Shown here: positions 8,564-16,037 of the stretch, one piece after another | Layout of the letters: the number at the start of each line of letters is the position of its first letter | Position numbering within the stretch: position 1 is the stretch's first letter | Origin: an uncultured Clostridia bacterium | Lineage (GTDB): Bacteria; Bacillota; Clostridia; Oscillospirales; Oscillospiraceae | Direction of reading: 5' to 3' | Length of the DNA stretch: 64,000 nucleotides | NCBI GenBank assembly: GCA_947170435.1 | Contig: CAMVTO010000002.1 | Span: 62,001-126,000 of the forward strand | The notes under the pieces: generated by a model | What the model was told of the DNA's origin: nothing | What the model saw: the letters and a program-made list of their open reading frames with translations, nothing else | Databases searched by the model: none | Made by a program: the position numbers and the translations under genes

Positions 8564-9135
8564 AGAGTCATTTTTTCGCTTACATCAGCCGTATGCGCTA
8601 CATTCCGCGCTGGGCGCTGATGCGCAACAGCTTTTCCGAGAACGTGCAGGAGCACAGTCACATGGTTGCGGTGCTGGCGCACGCGCTGGCGGTGATCCGC
8701 AACGAGGTGTTCGGCGGCCGCATCGACGCGGGACAGGTTGCGGTCTACGCGCTCTACCACGACGCAACGGAGATCATCACCGGCGACATGCCGACGCCGA
8801 TCAAATACTATAACCCCGAGATCAAAAACAGCTATAAAAAGGTGGAGCGCGTTGCCGCGGACAAGCTGATTTCGCTCTTGCCGGAGGCACTGCGCGACAC
8901 CTACCGCCCCGTACTTTATGAGGAGGACGAGGAGATCAGCCGCTTCGTCAAGGCGGCGGACAAGCTGTCGGCGTACATCAAGTGCATCGAGGAGCTCAAG
9001 GCTGGGAACCACGAGTTCAAGCGCGCCGCGGAGCAGACCTACCGGGCACTCGCGGACATGCACCTGCCGGAGCTGGACTATTTTCTCGCCCACTGCCTCG
9101 ACAGCTTCTCCATGACGCTGGACGAGCTGGAGTAG
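8560..9135 (+). CDS. yfbR: HD-domain 5'-deoxynucleotidase (YfbR-like)
   Basis: A 191-residue HD-domain phosphohydrolase that, in the characterised family, removes phosphate from deoxyribonucleoside 5'-monophosphates. The HD signature is visible: EHSHMVAVLAH at 31-41, HD at 67-68 in ALYHDATEIITGD, and a C-terminal Asp in VKAADKLSAYIKC. Length is usual for the family. Start ATG overlaps the mtaB stop (ATGA), so the two are coupled. A role in dNTP pool balance is the family expectation; the pairing with a tRNA modification gene is probably only transcriptional. Confidence 0.9.
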   Translation: MKSHFFAYISRMRYIPRWALMRNSFSENVQEHSHMVAVLAHALAVIRNEVFGGRIDAGQVAVYALYHDATEIITGDMPTPIKYYNPEIKNSYKKVERVAADKLISLLPEALRDTYRPVLYEEDEEISRFVKAADKLSAYIKCIEELKAGNHEFKRAAEQTYRALADMHLPELDYFLAHCLDSFSMTLDELE

Positions 9136-9136
9136 T

Positions 9137-9163
9137 CACGAAAGAGGCTGCGCCTCTTTCGTG
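9137..9163. repeat. Perfect inverted repeat, 12-bp arms
   Basis: CACGAAAGAGGC, TGC, then its exact complement, starting two bases after the yfbR stop. It is followed by A rather than T, so a terminator role on the plus strand is doubtful. Confidence 0.7.
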
Positions 9164-9220
9164 AAAAAGCTTCGCTCCGCTTCCCGCACGCCAAAGGCGC
9201 ACGGGCGCTCCGCGCAAAAA

Positions 9221-9253
9221 GTTTTTTCTGACGCGCATGTCGTCAGAAAAAAC
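9221..9253. repeat. Perfect inverted repeat, 13-bp arms
   Basis: GTTTTTTCTGACG, a 7-base loop, then CGTCAGAAAAAAC. Confidence 0.7.
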
Positions 9254-9264
9254 GATTGTAGTTC

Positions 9265-9286
9265 ATTTCGCCGTGCGCGGCGAAAT
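9265..9286. repeat. Perfect inverted repeat, 9-bp arms
   Basis: ATTTCGCCG, TGCG, CGGCGAAAT. The arm resembles the stem of the 42-base repeats at 21509 and 25515. Confidence 0.6.
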
Positions 9287-9362
9287 ATGCGGGGAACATT
9301 TTCTGTGGCATGTCGTCTAATCAGTCAGTAAGCCCCAAAATATGAGAGTTGAGGTGGATGAG

Positions 9363-10352
9363 ATGAAAAGAAGAAGCTTTGCGATCCTGTTGACCCTTGT
9401 GCTGATCCTCGGCCTGACCGCCTGCGGCGGCAGCGCGCCCCGGGACGCCGCCAGCGGCAGCACGGCGTTTTACGGCGCCGCCACGAACGGCATGGCCGCG
9501 CCCGAGATGGAGGAGGATGCCTACTGGGACGCCGAGATGCCGATGGAAGCGGAGATGCAGTCGAAGAGCGACGGCGGCACGGTGAACCCCACCCGCGCGA
9601 ATATCCCCGAGAGCGTCAAGATGATCTACCGCGCCAATCTGGAGCTGGAGACCACCGAGTACGAAAAGGCGCAGAGCGACATCGTCACGCTGACCAACCA
9701 GCTGGGCGGGTACTTTGAGGAGCAGAGCAGCAACAACTACTCCTCCGGCTACCGCAGCGCGAGCTACACCGTCCGCGTGCCCGCGGCGCAGTTTGACACG
9801 TTCCTGCACCAGATCGGGGAGCTGTGCCGCGTGCGCTACCAGACCCAGAGCGCGGAAAACATCAGCGAGCGCTACTACGACATGGAGTCCCGTCTCGAAA
9901 CCGCGAAGATCAAGCTTGACCGCCTGCAGGAGCTTTTGGCTAAGGCGGAGGCGATGGAGGACATCATCACGCTCGAGAGTGCGATCTCCGACACCGAGTA
10001 TCAGATCGAGTCCCTCTCCGGCGAGCTGCGCCACTATGACGCGCTGATCGACTATTCCACCATCTACGTGACCTTGCAGGAGGTCTACAAGGTCTCCGAG
10101 CAGGACAACGCGCCGCTCACCTTCGGACAGCGCGTCGCCAACGCTTTCCACAGAGGCCTGCGCGACTTCGGCGACTTCCTGGAGGATCTTGCCGAGATGC
10201 TGGCCTACAGCTGGCTGACGCTGCTCGTTCTCGCGGCGGTGATTGTGCTGATCGTGAAGCTGATCCGCCGCAGGAAGGGCAACGGAAGACTGTTTGCCCG
10301 CAGAAAGGGAAACGCTCCTGCGGAGTCGCCGGAGAATAAGCAGGAACCGTAG
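9363..10352 (+). CDS. DUF4349 lipoprotein
   Basis: A membrane-anchored lipoprotein of the DUF4349 family, function unknown. The chosen ATG follows GAGGTGG and directly starts a signal peptide with a lipobox (ILGLTAC, Cys at about 19); an ATG 21 bases upstream lacks a ribosome binding site. After a Gly/Glu/Met-rich linker comes the DUF4349 domain with NIPESVKMIYRANLELET, a coiled-coil stretch (SRLETAKIKLDRLQELLAKAEA) and DYSTIYVTLQEV, then a C-terminal transmembrane helix (LLVLAAVIVLIVKLI) and a basic tail. It is therefore tethered at both ends, spanning the outside of the membrane. Confidence 0.87.
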   Translation: MKRRSFAILLTLVLILGLTACGGSAPRDAASGSTAFYGAATNGMAAPEMEEDAYWDAEMPMEAEMQSKSDGGTVNPTRANIPESVKMIYRANLELETTEYEKAQSDIVTLTNQLGGYFEEQSSNNYSSGYRSASYTVRVPAAQFDTFLHQIGELCRVRYQTQSAENISERYYDMESRLETAKIKLDRLQELLAKAEAMEDIITLESAISDTEYQIESLSGELRHYDALIDYSTIYVTLQEVYKVSEQDNAPLTFGQRVANAFHRGLRDFGDFLEDLAEMLAYSWLTLLVLAAVIVLIVKLIRRRKGNGRLFARRKGNAPAESPENKQEP

Positions 10353-10361
10353 TGTATCGTC

Positions 10362-10390
10362 AAAAAAGAGCTGCGTTGCGGCTCTTTTTT
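10362..10390 (+). terminator. Terminator after the DUF4349 gene
   Basis: AAAAAAGAGC, loop, GCTCTTTTTT. Confidence 0.85.
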
Positions 10391-10450
10391 GCATAAGCCG
10401 CCCGTCTGCCGCATAAACTATCCGACAATCACAGAAAAAGGAGCGGCGAT

Positions 10451-10999
10451 ATGACGGTACGGAGACATTTGCGCGGCTGGGAGATCCTCGGTTTCTTGGT
10501 GGTCGGCGGAATGGGACTGCTGCTGCACTACATCTACGGCTGGTCGGGCGGCAACCGCTTTGTCGCGGCATTTGCGGGCGTCAACAACTCTACCTGGGAG
10601 CATATCAAGCTGCTGTATCTTCCGTATTTTGTGTTCACAGTTGCGGAATACCCCGTGTTTGCCGATCCTTATCGAAACTTTTTCGCCGCCAAGGCGGCAG
10701 CGGGTATAAGCGGTATGCTGCTGATCCCACTTTTGCACTACACGACGGCGGGGATGTTCGGCGCGCCGCCGAGCTGGGTGAATATTGCCGTCTTTTATCT
10801 CGCGGACGCGGTTATGTATCTGCTCAGCTACCGGCTGCTCAGCACCTTTGCCCTGCGCGGCACAGCGTGGCAGATCATGGGCTTTGCGCTGCTTTGGGCG
10901 ATCCTGTTTGCCTTTGTCTGGTTCACCTACCGTCCGCCGCTGCTCCCGCTGTTTCGCGATCCGGCCACCGTTCAATATGGAATTCCGAGCCCCGCTTAA
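10451..10999 (+). CDS. DUF6512-like integral membrane protein
   Basis: A 182-residue membrane protein with about five predicted helices, starting near ILGFLVVGGMGLLLHYIYGW. It carries the recognisable motif AFAGVNNSTWEHIKLLYLPYF, typical of small Firmicutes membrane proteins I know as DUF6512. Function is unknown. The ATG is preceded by AAGGAG at good spacing. It forms a single-gene unit: a terminator precedes it and its stop codon lies inside the loop of its own terminator hairpin. Confidence 0.75.
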   Translation: MTVRRHLRGWEILGFLVVGGMGLLLHYIYGWSGGNRFVAAFAGVNNSTWEHIKLLYLPYFVFTVAEYPVFADPYRNFFAAKAAAGISGMLLIPLLHYTTAGMFGAPPSWVNIAVFYLADAVMYLLSYRLLSTFALRGTAWQIMGFALLWAILFAFVWFTYRPPLLPLFRDPATVQYGIPSPA

Positions 11000-11013
11000 C
11001 GCGGGGCTTTTTT
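10988..11013 (+). terminator. Terminator spanning the stop codon of the DUF6512 gene
   Basis: AGCCCCGC, TTAAC, GCGGGGCT, TTTTT. The TAA stop (10997-10999) is in the loop. Confidence 0.85.
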
Positions 11014-11017
11014 CTCC

Positions 11018-11046
11018 TTGACCGTGACATGCGCGGGGGATATAAT
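11018..11046 (+). promoter_or_regulatory. Sigma-A promoter of the telA operon
   Basis: TTGACC, 17-base spacer, TATAAT. It starts only 5 bases after the T-run of the preceding terminator and leaves a leader of about 130 bases. Confidence 0.75.
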
Positions 11047-11052
11047 ATCAAT

Positions 11053-11184
11053 ACTTATATTCTAAAGACCTGCGCGATGGTGACCATCAAGCGAACATCC
11101 GCGATCCCCTGTCATACCGTCGAGGGACAGGGGGCGGGATCAAACCCGAACGCGAACGGATGGAACAGACAGGAGGATACGATC
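11053..11184 (+). promoter_or_regulatory. Structured leader of telA, no known riboswitch class recognised
   Basis: The leader can form a hairpin from CCCCTGTC (11106-11113) and GACAGGGG (11126-11133), flanked by complementary ATCCG/CGGAT segments and a GATGGTGACCATC palindrome upstream. I could not match it to a known riboswitch, and there is no terminator-like T-run. A protein- or ligand-binding leader is possible but unproven. Confidence 0.3.
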
Positions 11185-12354
11185 ATGGCAGACAACAACA
11201 TTCCCGAGCTGACTTTAGAACCTACCGCAACCGCTGCGGCGACGCCGGAATTGACGCTGGACGGCGTGCCGACCCCTGCCACGCCCGCTGTTGAACCGGA
11301 AAAGGAGGAAGCCCAGCCGGTACAGCTGGACGAGGACATGCTCACCGACGAGGAAAAGAAGGCGGTGGAGGAATTCTCCAAGAAGATCGACATCACCGAC
11401 TCCAACCTGGTGCTCAACTACGGTGCGGCGGCCCAGAAGAGCGTCGCGTCATTCTCCGAGAACGCGCTGGCTTCCGTCCGCAATAAGGATCTCGGCGAGG
11501 TGGGCGACACGCTTTCCAAACTGGTGCTGGAGGTCAAGGGTTTCGGCAAGGAGGAAAAGAAGGGCATCGCGGGCCTGTTCCAGAAGCAGAAGGACAAGCT
11601 GGCGCTGATGAAGGAGCAGTACAGCAAGGCGGAATCCAGCGTCGAGCGCATCACAAAGGAGCTGGAGAACCATCAGGTCACGCTGCTCAAGGACATCGCC
11701 ATGTTCGACCAGATGTATGAGCTCAACCTTAAATATTATAAGGAGCTCACCATGTACATCATCGCCGGCAAGAAGCGCCTTGAGGAGATCCGTGCGGGTG
11801 AGCTGGAGGAGCTGCGGAAGAAAGCGGAGAAGAGCGGCCTTGCCGAGGACGCGCAGGCATACAACGACATGGCGCAGCTGTGCAACCGCTTTGAAAAGAA
11901 GATCCACGACCTCGAGCTGACGCGCATGGTGTCCCTGCAAATGGGCCCGCAGACACGCCTGCTGCAAAACAACGACACTCTGATGGTGGAGAAGATTCAG
12001 TCCTCGCTGGTCAACACCATTCCGCTGTGGAAGAGCCAGATGGTGCTGGCGCTGGGCATGGAGCACAGCAGGCAGGCCACCGCGGCGCAGAACGCGGTCA
12101 CCGAGGCGACCAACGACCTGCTCAAGAAGAACGCCGACATGCTCAAGATGGGCACCATCGCCACGGCGAAGGAGGCGGAGCGCAGCATCATCGACATCGA
12201 GACCCTGCAGCACACCAACGAGCAGCTGATCACCACGCTGGACGAGGTCATCAACATCCAGCGCGAGGGCGCGGCAAAGCGCAAGGCCGCCGAGGCTGAG
12301 CTGGGCCGCATTGAGGGCGAATTGAAGCAGAAGCTCATGGAACTGCGGAGCTGA
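11185..12354 (+). CDS. telA: TelA/KlaA-family toxic-anion resistance protein
   Basis: A 389-residue soluble protein of the TelA (KlaA, XpaC-associated) family, linked in other bacteria to tellurite and other toxic-anion or membrane stress resistance; the biochemistry is unsettled. After an acidic, Pro/Thr-rich N-terminal tail comes the family core: SFSENALASVRNKDLGEVGD, FGKEEKKGIAGLFQKQK, LEL..MVSLQMGPQTRLLQNND and SSLVNTIPLWKSQMVLALG, most of it coiled-coil. The ATG lies 8 bases after AGGAGG. It leads an operon with two cyclic-nucleotide-binding-domain proteins, an unusual partnership; ter genes are absent. Confidence 0.9.
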   Translation: MADNNIPELTLEPTATAAATPELTLDGVPTPATPAVEPEKEEAQPVQLDEDMLTDEEKKAVEEFSKKIDITDSNLVLNYGAAAQKSVASFSENALASVRNKDLGEVGDTLSKLVLEVKGFGKEEKKGIAGLFQKQKDKLALMKEQYSKAESSVERITKELENHQVTLLKDIAMFDQMYELNLKYYKELTMYIIAGKKRLEEIRAGELEELRKKAEKSGLAEDAQAYNDMAQLCNRFEKKIHDLELTRMVSLQMGPQTRLLQNNDTLMVEKIQSSLVNTIPLWKSQMVLALGMEHSRQATAAQNAVTEATNDLLKKNADMLKMGTIATAKEAERSIIDIETLQHTNEQLITTLDEVINIQREGAAKRKAAEAELGRIEGELKQKLMELRS

Positions 12355-12419
12355 ACCGCTCCTTGAAAGAAGTAAACCATAAAGCTTTTCATAACTTGAT
12401 ATAGAAAGGAAGCAAGAAG

Positions 12420-12935
12420 ATGGCACAGGTATCATTTCAAAAAGGCGATGTGATTTTTCGCGAAGGAGAATTCGGAAGCACCATGTTTGAGGTGCGCAGC
12501 GGGAATGTAGGCATCTTCGTAAAATACGGCACGCCCGACGAAAGGAAGCTGACGGAGTTGGCTGAGGGACGTATCTTTGGCGAGATGTCCGTTATTGAGG
12601 TTTATCCGCGCAGCGCGACGGCAGTGGCGCTGAGTGAAGTGACGGTGGAGGAGGTTTCCGCGGCAGAGATCAGCGAATACTTCGGCTCCGCGCCGGAAAA
12701 GCTGCTGGAGATCATGCGCGGCCAGACCCGCCGTCTGCGCGAGCTGACCAATGATTACGCAGAGGTGTGCAAAACCATCGCCGAGTGGAAGGCGAAGGAC
12801 GACGGCGGCGAGCAGAAGGGCGGCCTGCTGGGTGCGCTGAAGAAGTTCGCGGCGGTTTTCAACGAAAGCATGAAGTACATGGGTTCGAGCAGCGCCGGCA
12901 TGTATTACACACCGACGACAATCGCAATGCTGTGA
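12420..12935 (+). CDS. Cyclic-nucleotide-binding-domain protein, no output domain (first copy)
   Basis: A 171-residue protein with one Crp/Fnr-type beta-roll at residues 1-115 (VSFQKGDVIFREGEFGSTMF to EEVSAAEI) and a phosphate-binding cassette-like GEMSVIEVYPRSATAVAL, including the Arg-Ser-Ala-Thr that contacts the cyclic phosphate in true binders. A helical tail (RRLRELTNDYAEVCKTI) follows, then a variable C-terminus. There is no helix-turn-helix, so it is not a standard Crp-type regulator. It lies 65 bases after telA with a ribosome binding site (GGAAG). It is a paralogue of the next gene. Confidence 0.85.
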   Translation: MAQVSFQKGDVIFREGEFGSTMFEVRSGNVGIFVKYGTPDERKLTELAEGRIFGEMSVIEVYPRSATAVALSEVTVEEVSAAEISEYFGSAPEKLLEIMRGQTRRLRELTNDYAEVCKTIAEWKAKDDGGEQKGGLLGALKKFAAVFNESMKYMGSSSAGMYYTPTTIAML

Positions 12936-12955
12936 TGGAAGAAAGGAGAACGGCC

Positions 12956-13435
12956 ATGGAATTGAAGAAATATAAAAAGGGCGAAGTGATCTTCCGCCAG
13001 GGTGATGCCGGCAACAGCATGTTTGACATTCACTGGGGCAGGATCGGCGTTTACAGCAATTATGGCACCGAGCGGGAGAAGCTGCTCACGGTGCTGGAAA
13101 GCGGTGCCTTTCTGGGAGAGATGGGCATGATCGACCATGCGCCGCGCAGCGCGACGGCAGTGGCGATGGAAAACGGCACCACGGTGGCAGAGATCACGGA
13201 AGAAGGCCTTGGTGAGCTGTTCCGCGAGAGTCCTGCCAAGGTGCTGCTGATCATGCAGCAGCTCTCCGCGCGCCTGCGCAAGCTGACGAACGACTACATG
13301 GACGCATGCCAGACGGCCTCCGGCCTTGTGAAGGTGGAGGAGCATGAGACGATGGACGCAGAGACGCTCACGGAGATTCGCAATCGCGTGGAGCACTACG
13401 CGGAAGAACTGGCAGGAGCCGCGGACTTCGCCTGA
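12956..13435 (+). CDS. Cyclic-nucleotide-binding-domain protein, no output domain (second copy)
   Basis: A 159-residue paralogue of the preceding gene with the same plan: beta-roll from KYKKGEVIFRQGDAGNSMFD, a phosphate cassette GEMGMIDHAPRSATAVAM, and a helical tail with ARLRKLTNDYMDACQTA. The shared LRxLTNDYxxxCxT helix suggests the two proteins pair with each other or with TelA. The start at this ATG has AAGGAG 7 bases upstream; an ATG overlapping the previous stop lacks one. Last gene of the telA operon, followed by a strong terminator. Confidence 0.85.
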   Translation: MELKKYKKGEVIFRQGDAGNSMFDIHWGRIGVYSNYGTEREKLLTVLESGAFLGEMGMIDHAPRSATAVAMENGTTVAEITEEGLGELFRESPAKVLLIMQQLSARLRKLTNDYMDACQTASGLVKVEEHETMDAETLTEIRNRVEHYAEELAGAADFA

Positions 13436-13450
13436 TTCTCGGCATAAAGA

Positions 13451-13476
13451 AAAAAGACGGCTTCGGCCGTCTTTTT
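13451..13476. terminator. Bidirectional terminator between the telA operon and spoVT
   Basis: AAAAAGACGGC, TTCG, GCCGTCTTTTT. It serves both convergent units; the spoVT stop lies 3 bases beyond. Confidence 0.9.
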
Positions 13477-13478
13477 CT

Positions 13479-14021
13479 CTATGCTTCCATGTGCCTGCCG
13501 AGGAAACCGGCGATGGTCTGCGCCAGCTTGTACTCGGTGTCGCCCGCCGGGGGATCGCCCTCGTTGGACACGAATACCACCAGCCCCAGCGCATCGCCCT
13601 CGGAGATGATGGGCGCGGCGATGGATGCGCAGTAGCGATCCAGCGCCTCGGTGACGAATACGCTGCGTTCCTCGCTGCCGGCACGGTAGATGCCGCGATC
13701 CTCCATGATCTGCTCGAGCTGGGGTGAGATGTGCTTGCCGATGAGGTCGCGCCGCGCGCTGCCGGCTGCGGCAATGACGCTGTCACGGTCGGTGACGGCG
13801 ACAGTCGCACCGGTAGTCTTGCTCAGCGTTTCGCAGAGCTGCGCGGCAAACTCGTCCACGCCGCCAAGCAGGGAATACTTCTTGAAGATAACCTCGCCGT
13901 CCTTATTGGTAAATATTTCCAGCGGGTCGCCCTCGCGGATGCGCATGGTTCGGCGGATTTCCTTTGGTATCACGACGCGGCCCAGGTCGTCAATGCGCCG
14001 CACGATTCCGGTTGCTTTCAT
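13479..14021 (-). CDS. spoVT: Stage V sporulation protein T (AbrB-type regulator)
   Basis: SpoVT is a forespore transcription regulator that tunes the sigma-G regulon. The 180 residues show the AbrB/MazE swapped-hairpin DNA-binding domain at 1-52 (MKATGIVRRIDDLGRVVIPKEIRR) and a GAF-like sensor domain from about 55 to the C-terminus (GGVDEFAAQLCETLSK to LGRHMEA). The ATG lies behind AAAGGAG. I see no clear sigma-G promoter. Its promoter region and first codons are duplicated in truncated form at 16111-16278 and 17857-17927, so the neighbourhood has been rebuilt by insertions; this copy is intact. Confidence 0.95.
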   Translation of the reverse strand: MKATGIVRRIDDLGRVVIPKEIRRTMRIREGDPLEIFTNKDGEVIFKKYSLLGGVDEFAAQLCETLSKTTGATVAVTDRDSVIAAAGSARRDLIGKHISPQLEQIMEDRGIYRAGSEERSVFVTEALDRYCASIAAPIISEGDALGLVVFVSNEGDPPAGDTEYKLAQTIAGFLGRHMEA

Positions 14022-14088
14022 ATCGGGTAAACTCCTTTGTCGGTTGATTTCCAAGGATAGTCTTTGAAAATCGCGCGGTTTTATCCAA
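13921..14088. repeat. spoVT 5'-end repeat, copy C1 (intact gene)
   Basis: 168 bases covering the first codons, ribosome binding site and upstream region of spoVT. Copy C2 (16111-16278) differs at about 6 positions, with equal length. Confidence 0.9.
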
Positions 14089-14118
14089 GGAAGGGATTGG
14101 AAAGTGCTTCCCAAAAAT

Positions 14119-14175
14119 AACTTGACAAGATACCATTCGCGTATTATTATATAATAACTTGATAGGTTACTATCG
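14119..14175 (+). promoter_or_regulatory. Operator-like direct repeats around the promoter
   Basis: AACTTGACAAGATACC at 14119 and AACTTGATAGGTTACT at 14156 are imperfect direct repeats that cover the -35 box and the likely transcription start. The second contains the palindrome GATAG-GTTA-CTATC. This is the layout of a repressor site. Confidence 0.4.
14122..14150 (+). promoter_or_regulatory. Sigma-A promoter for the 14198 gene
   Basis: TTGACA, 17-base spacer, TATTAT. It is embedded between two imperfect direct repeats (14119-14139 and 14156-14175). Confidence 0.7.
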
Positions 14176-14197
14176 AATCTTTGAGGAGCTATAGAAA

Positions 14198-15433
14198 ATG
14201 GCAGGAAACGGATATGTCCTGTCGCGAAACATACTGGATGCGCTGGACAAGGAAAAGGAGGCTGAAAAGATCCGGAAGGATTTGCAGGCGGCACAGAGAA
14301 ACGTCGTTGTCGAGAACTACAACGCGCGGCAGTCGACAAAGCACGCGCGCAGCGGCAGCCGGACATCGAGAGAATCCGTGTCGGCAGCTCAAAGAGAGGT
14401 AAAAGCCTTGGAAAAGCAGTTGGAAACCACAACCGGCGTAAACAATTACGACCGGATCGGACTGACGGCAAGCGGCGCTGCGGCGGGCATGGGAGCGTCG
14501 TATGCCGGCGCGGGCGGAACGCTGATGAAAGGCGCGGATTCACTGCTGCGTTCCGGCACAGATGCGGATATTGTAGAGAAACGCGGGGAAATCATCGCGC
14601 AGAAGTACAATACAAGGCAGAATGAGAAGAGACATGGAGTGAATGATCAATCGGCACGAGAGAGCATCAGGAAGCTGCAGCAAGAGCTGCAGGAAATCAC
14701 CGCGGCAAAGGAAGCGGAGGCAATCGAGAAGCAGCTTGGACTCATGAAGGCGGCGTCGGCGCTGGACGCGGAATATGAGCGGCTTTCGAGAAAAAGCGCG
14801 AGCGATATTGGGCGTGCAAAACTAGGTACCTCTGGCGTAGGCAGCTTTCTAATCGACGCGGGCGTCGTGGGGACGCAAATTGCGGCGGACGCTGCGGCGA
14901 AAGCAGTGGCAAACGCCATCATTCCGGGGGCGAGCATTGTGCTCAAAGGCATACGCTCGTTTGGCGATGCCTCGCAGGAGGCACGAAAAGCGGGTGCGAG
15001 CATCGGACAGCAGGTGACGTATGGGGGATTGACAGCGGGCATAGAAGCAGGAACCGAAAAATGGATTGACGGATTAGCGGAGGCTTACGGCAAAGGTCTG
15101 CATGATGAGGAAGCCGAACAGAGGCTTTTGAAGTATATAAAGGGGATGAACCCAAAGCTGGCGGAGCGACTCGTTGACGTTTCAGGTGAAGCAGGAAAAA
15201 CAGTTTTCAATTATGCACTTGAAACGCCGCTAAAAAGCATTTACAATGACGAAGAGAATCCTTTTGATAACTATCATATGGACGCTTTCTCTGATGCACT
15301 TCGGGACGCGGGCATAAATGCAGCCTTGAGCGGAGTAATCAGCGCATATGCTGATGCAAAAAGAGCAGCGTCGCAACACGCAGAGGGTTACGCCGCATTA
15401 ACTAAAGCAAATAATAAGCAAAAAAGCCGATGA
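14198..15433 (+). CDS. Unknown coiled-coil and glycine-rich protein of the spoVT-adjacent cassettes
   Basis: A 411-residue protein I do not recognise with certainty. It has two related charged segments (41-76 and 137-181, each starting YNxRQ and ending in EKQL), an Ala/Gly-rich hydrophobic stretch at 88-107, and another at 214-250 leading to the motif GIRSFGDASQEARKAGA, QQVTYGGLTAGIEAGTEKW and a C-terminal FSDALRDAGINAALSGVISAYADA. That YGG...G.E...E pattern recalls a module of large phage or mobile-element proteins of gut Firmicutes; this is an impression. A paralogous fragment lies at 16663. The region looks AT-richer than its surroundings. Start follows GAGGAG. Confidence 0.6.
   Translation: MAGNGYVLSRNILDALDKEKEAEKIRKDLQAAQRNVVVENYNARQSTKHARSGSRTSRESVSAAQREVKALEKQLETTTGVNNYDRIGLTASGAAAGMGASYAGAGGTLMKGADSLLRSGTDADIVEKRGEIIAQKYNTRQNEKRHGVNDQSARESIRKLQQELQEITAAKEAEAIEKQLGLMKAASALDAEYERLSRKSASDIGRAKLGTSGVGSFLIDAGVVGTQIAADAAAKAVANAIIPGASIVLKGIRSFGDASQEARKAGASIGQQVTYGGLTAGIEAGTEKWIDGLAEAYGKGLHDEEAEQRLLKYIKGMNPKLAERLVDVSGEAGKTVFNYALETPLKSIYNDEENPFDNYHMDAFSDALRDAGINAALSGVISAYADAKRAASQHAEGYAALTKANNKQKSR
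14921..15027. repeat. Duplicated segment A1
   Basis: 107 bases matching 16681-16787 (A2) at 100 of 107 positions; it encodes the IPGxSIVLKGIRSFGDASQ stretch. Similarity at DNA level stops sharply on both sides. Confidence 0.9.
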
Positions 15434-15501
15434 GGTAAGTGGCGTAAAGGACCGACGAGCATGGAGAAATCGCCGCCGAAAAAACTCAATACGGGGGAAG
15501 C

Positions 15502-16023
15502 ATGCTGAAAAAATATGTTATTGTGGACAGGGATACCAATAAAATCACGGTTGCTAAGCGAGTAAGTGTAAATGGACAGATGGCGTATGATTCCCCACCG
15601 GAACTACGTAAGGGCGGCCGACTGGTTCTCCTTTCAATGGATTGCGGTGTTATAACGATCGTTTCTGCTCTGATTGGCTATTTTGCGGTATCGCTTCGCA
15701 GTGTGATGCTGCCATGTGCTTCTGTTTTTGCATTTCTATCTTTGCTGCTGGGTTGTATCGGCACTATACTTGAGAGAAGCGCCAAAAAACTGGGCGTCAG
15801 CGGCGACATTTCATGCAAGACAAAATGCAAAGACATTCCATGGCTCGACCCCTACGGCCTTGCGCGGGATGCCGTCGATGTCCCCGGCAAAAAGACCTAC
15901 TACATCGTGGACAGCGAGCGCAATGCCGTTGTGGACGCGATCCACCTCGGCAAGTGGGGGGAAGCATATATTGAATGGCGCGGAAGACAGCAAAGGCGAA
16001 ACGACAAAGAGGGCGGCGCGTGA
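15502..16023 (+). CDS. Small two-helix membrane protein with conserved C-terminal module (first copy)
   Basis: A 173-residue protein, function unknown. Residues 1-110 hold a short YVIVDRDTNKI beta-strand motif and two hydrophobic helices (about 45-65 and 70-90). Residues 111-173 form a C-terminal module starting DIPWLDPYGLARD and containing KTYYIVDSERNAVVDAIHLG. The module is nearly identical to the end of the protein at 17321, while the first 110 residues differ. YVIVDRDTNKI and YYIVDSERNAV resemble each other, suggesting an internal duplication. The ATG follows GGGGGAAGC. An immunity, anchoring or sensor role is possible; none is shown. Confidence 0.6.
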   Translation: MLKKYVIVDRDTNKITVAKRVSVNGQMAYDSPPELRKGGRLVLLSMDCGVITIVSALIGYFAVSLRSVMLPCASVFAFLSLLLGCIGTILERSAKKLGVSGDISCKTKCKDIPWLDPYGLARDAVDVPGKKTYYIVDSERNAVVDAIHLGKWGEAYIEWRGRQQRRNDKEGGA

Positions 16024-16035
16024 GCGTCGCCCTTG
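15832..16035. repeat. Duplicated segment B1
   Basis: 204 bases matching 17654-17857 (B2) with only 3 differences seen. It covers the shared C-terminal module, stop codon and 12 bases beyond. Confidence 0.92.
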
Positions 16036-16037
16036 CT

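Noticed and set aside
11053-11184. Known riboswitch in the telA leader
   Set aside because: Hairpins are present but none of the conserved cores I know could be matched.
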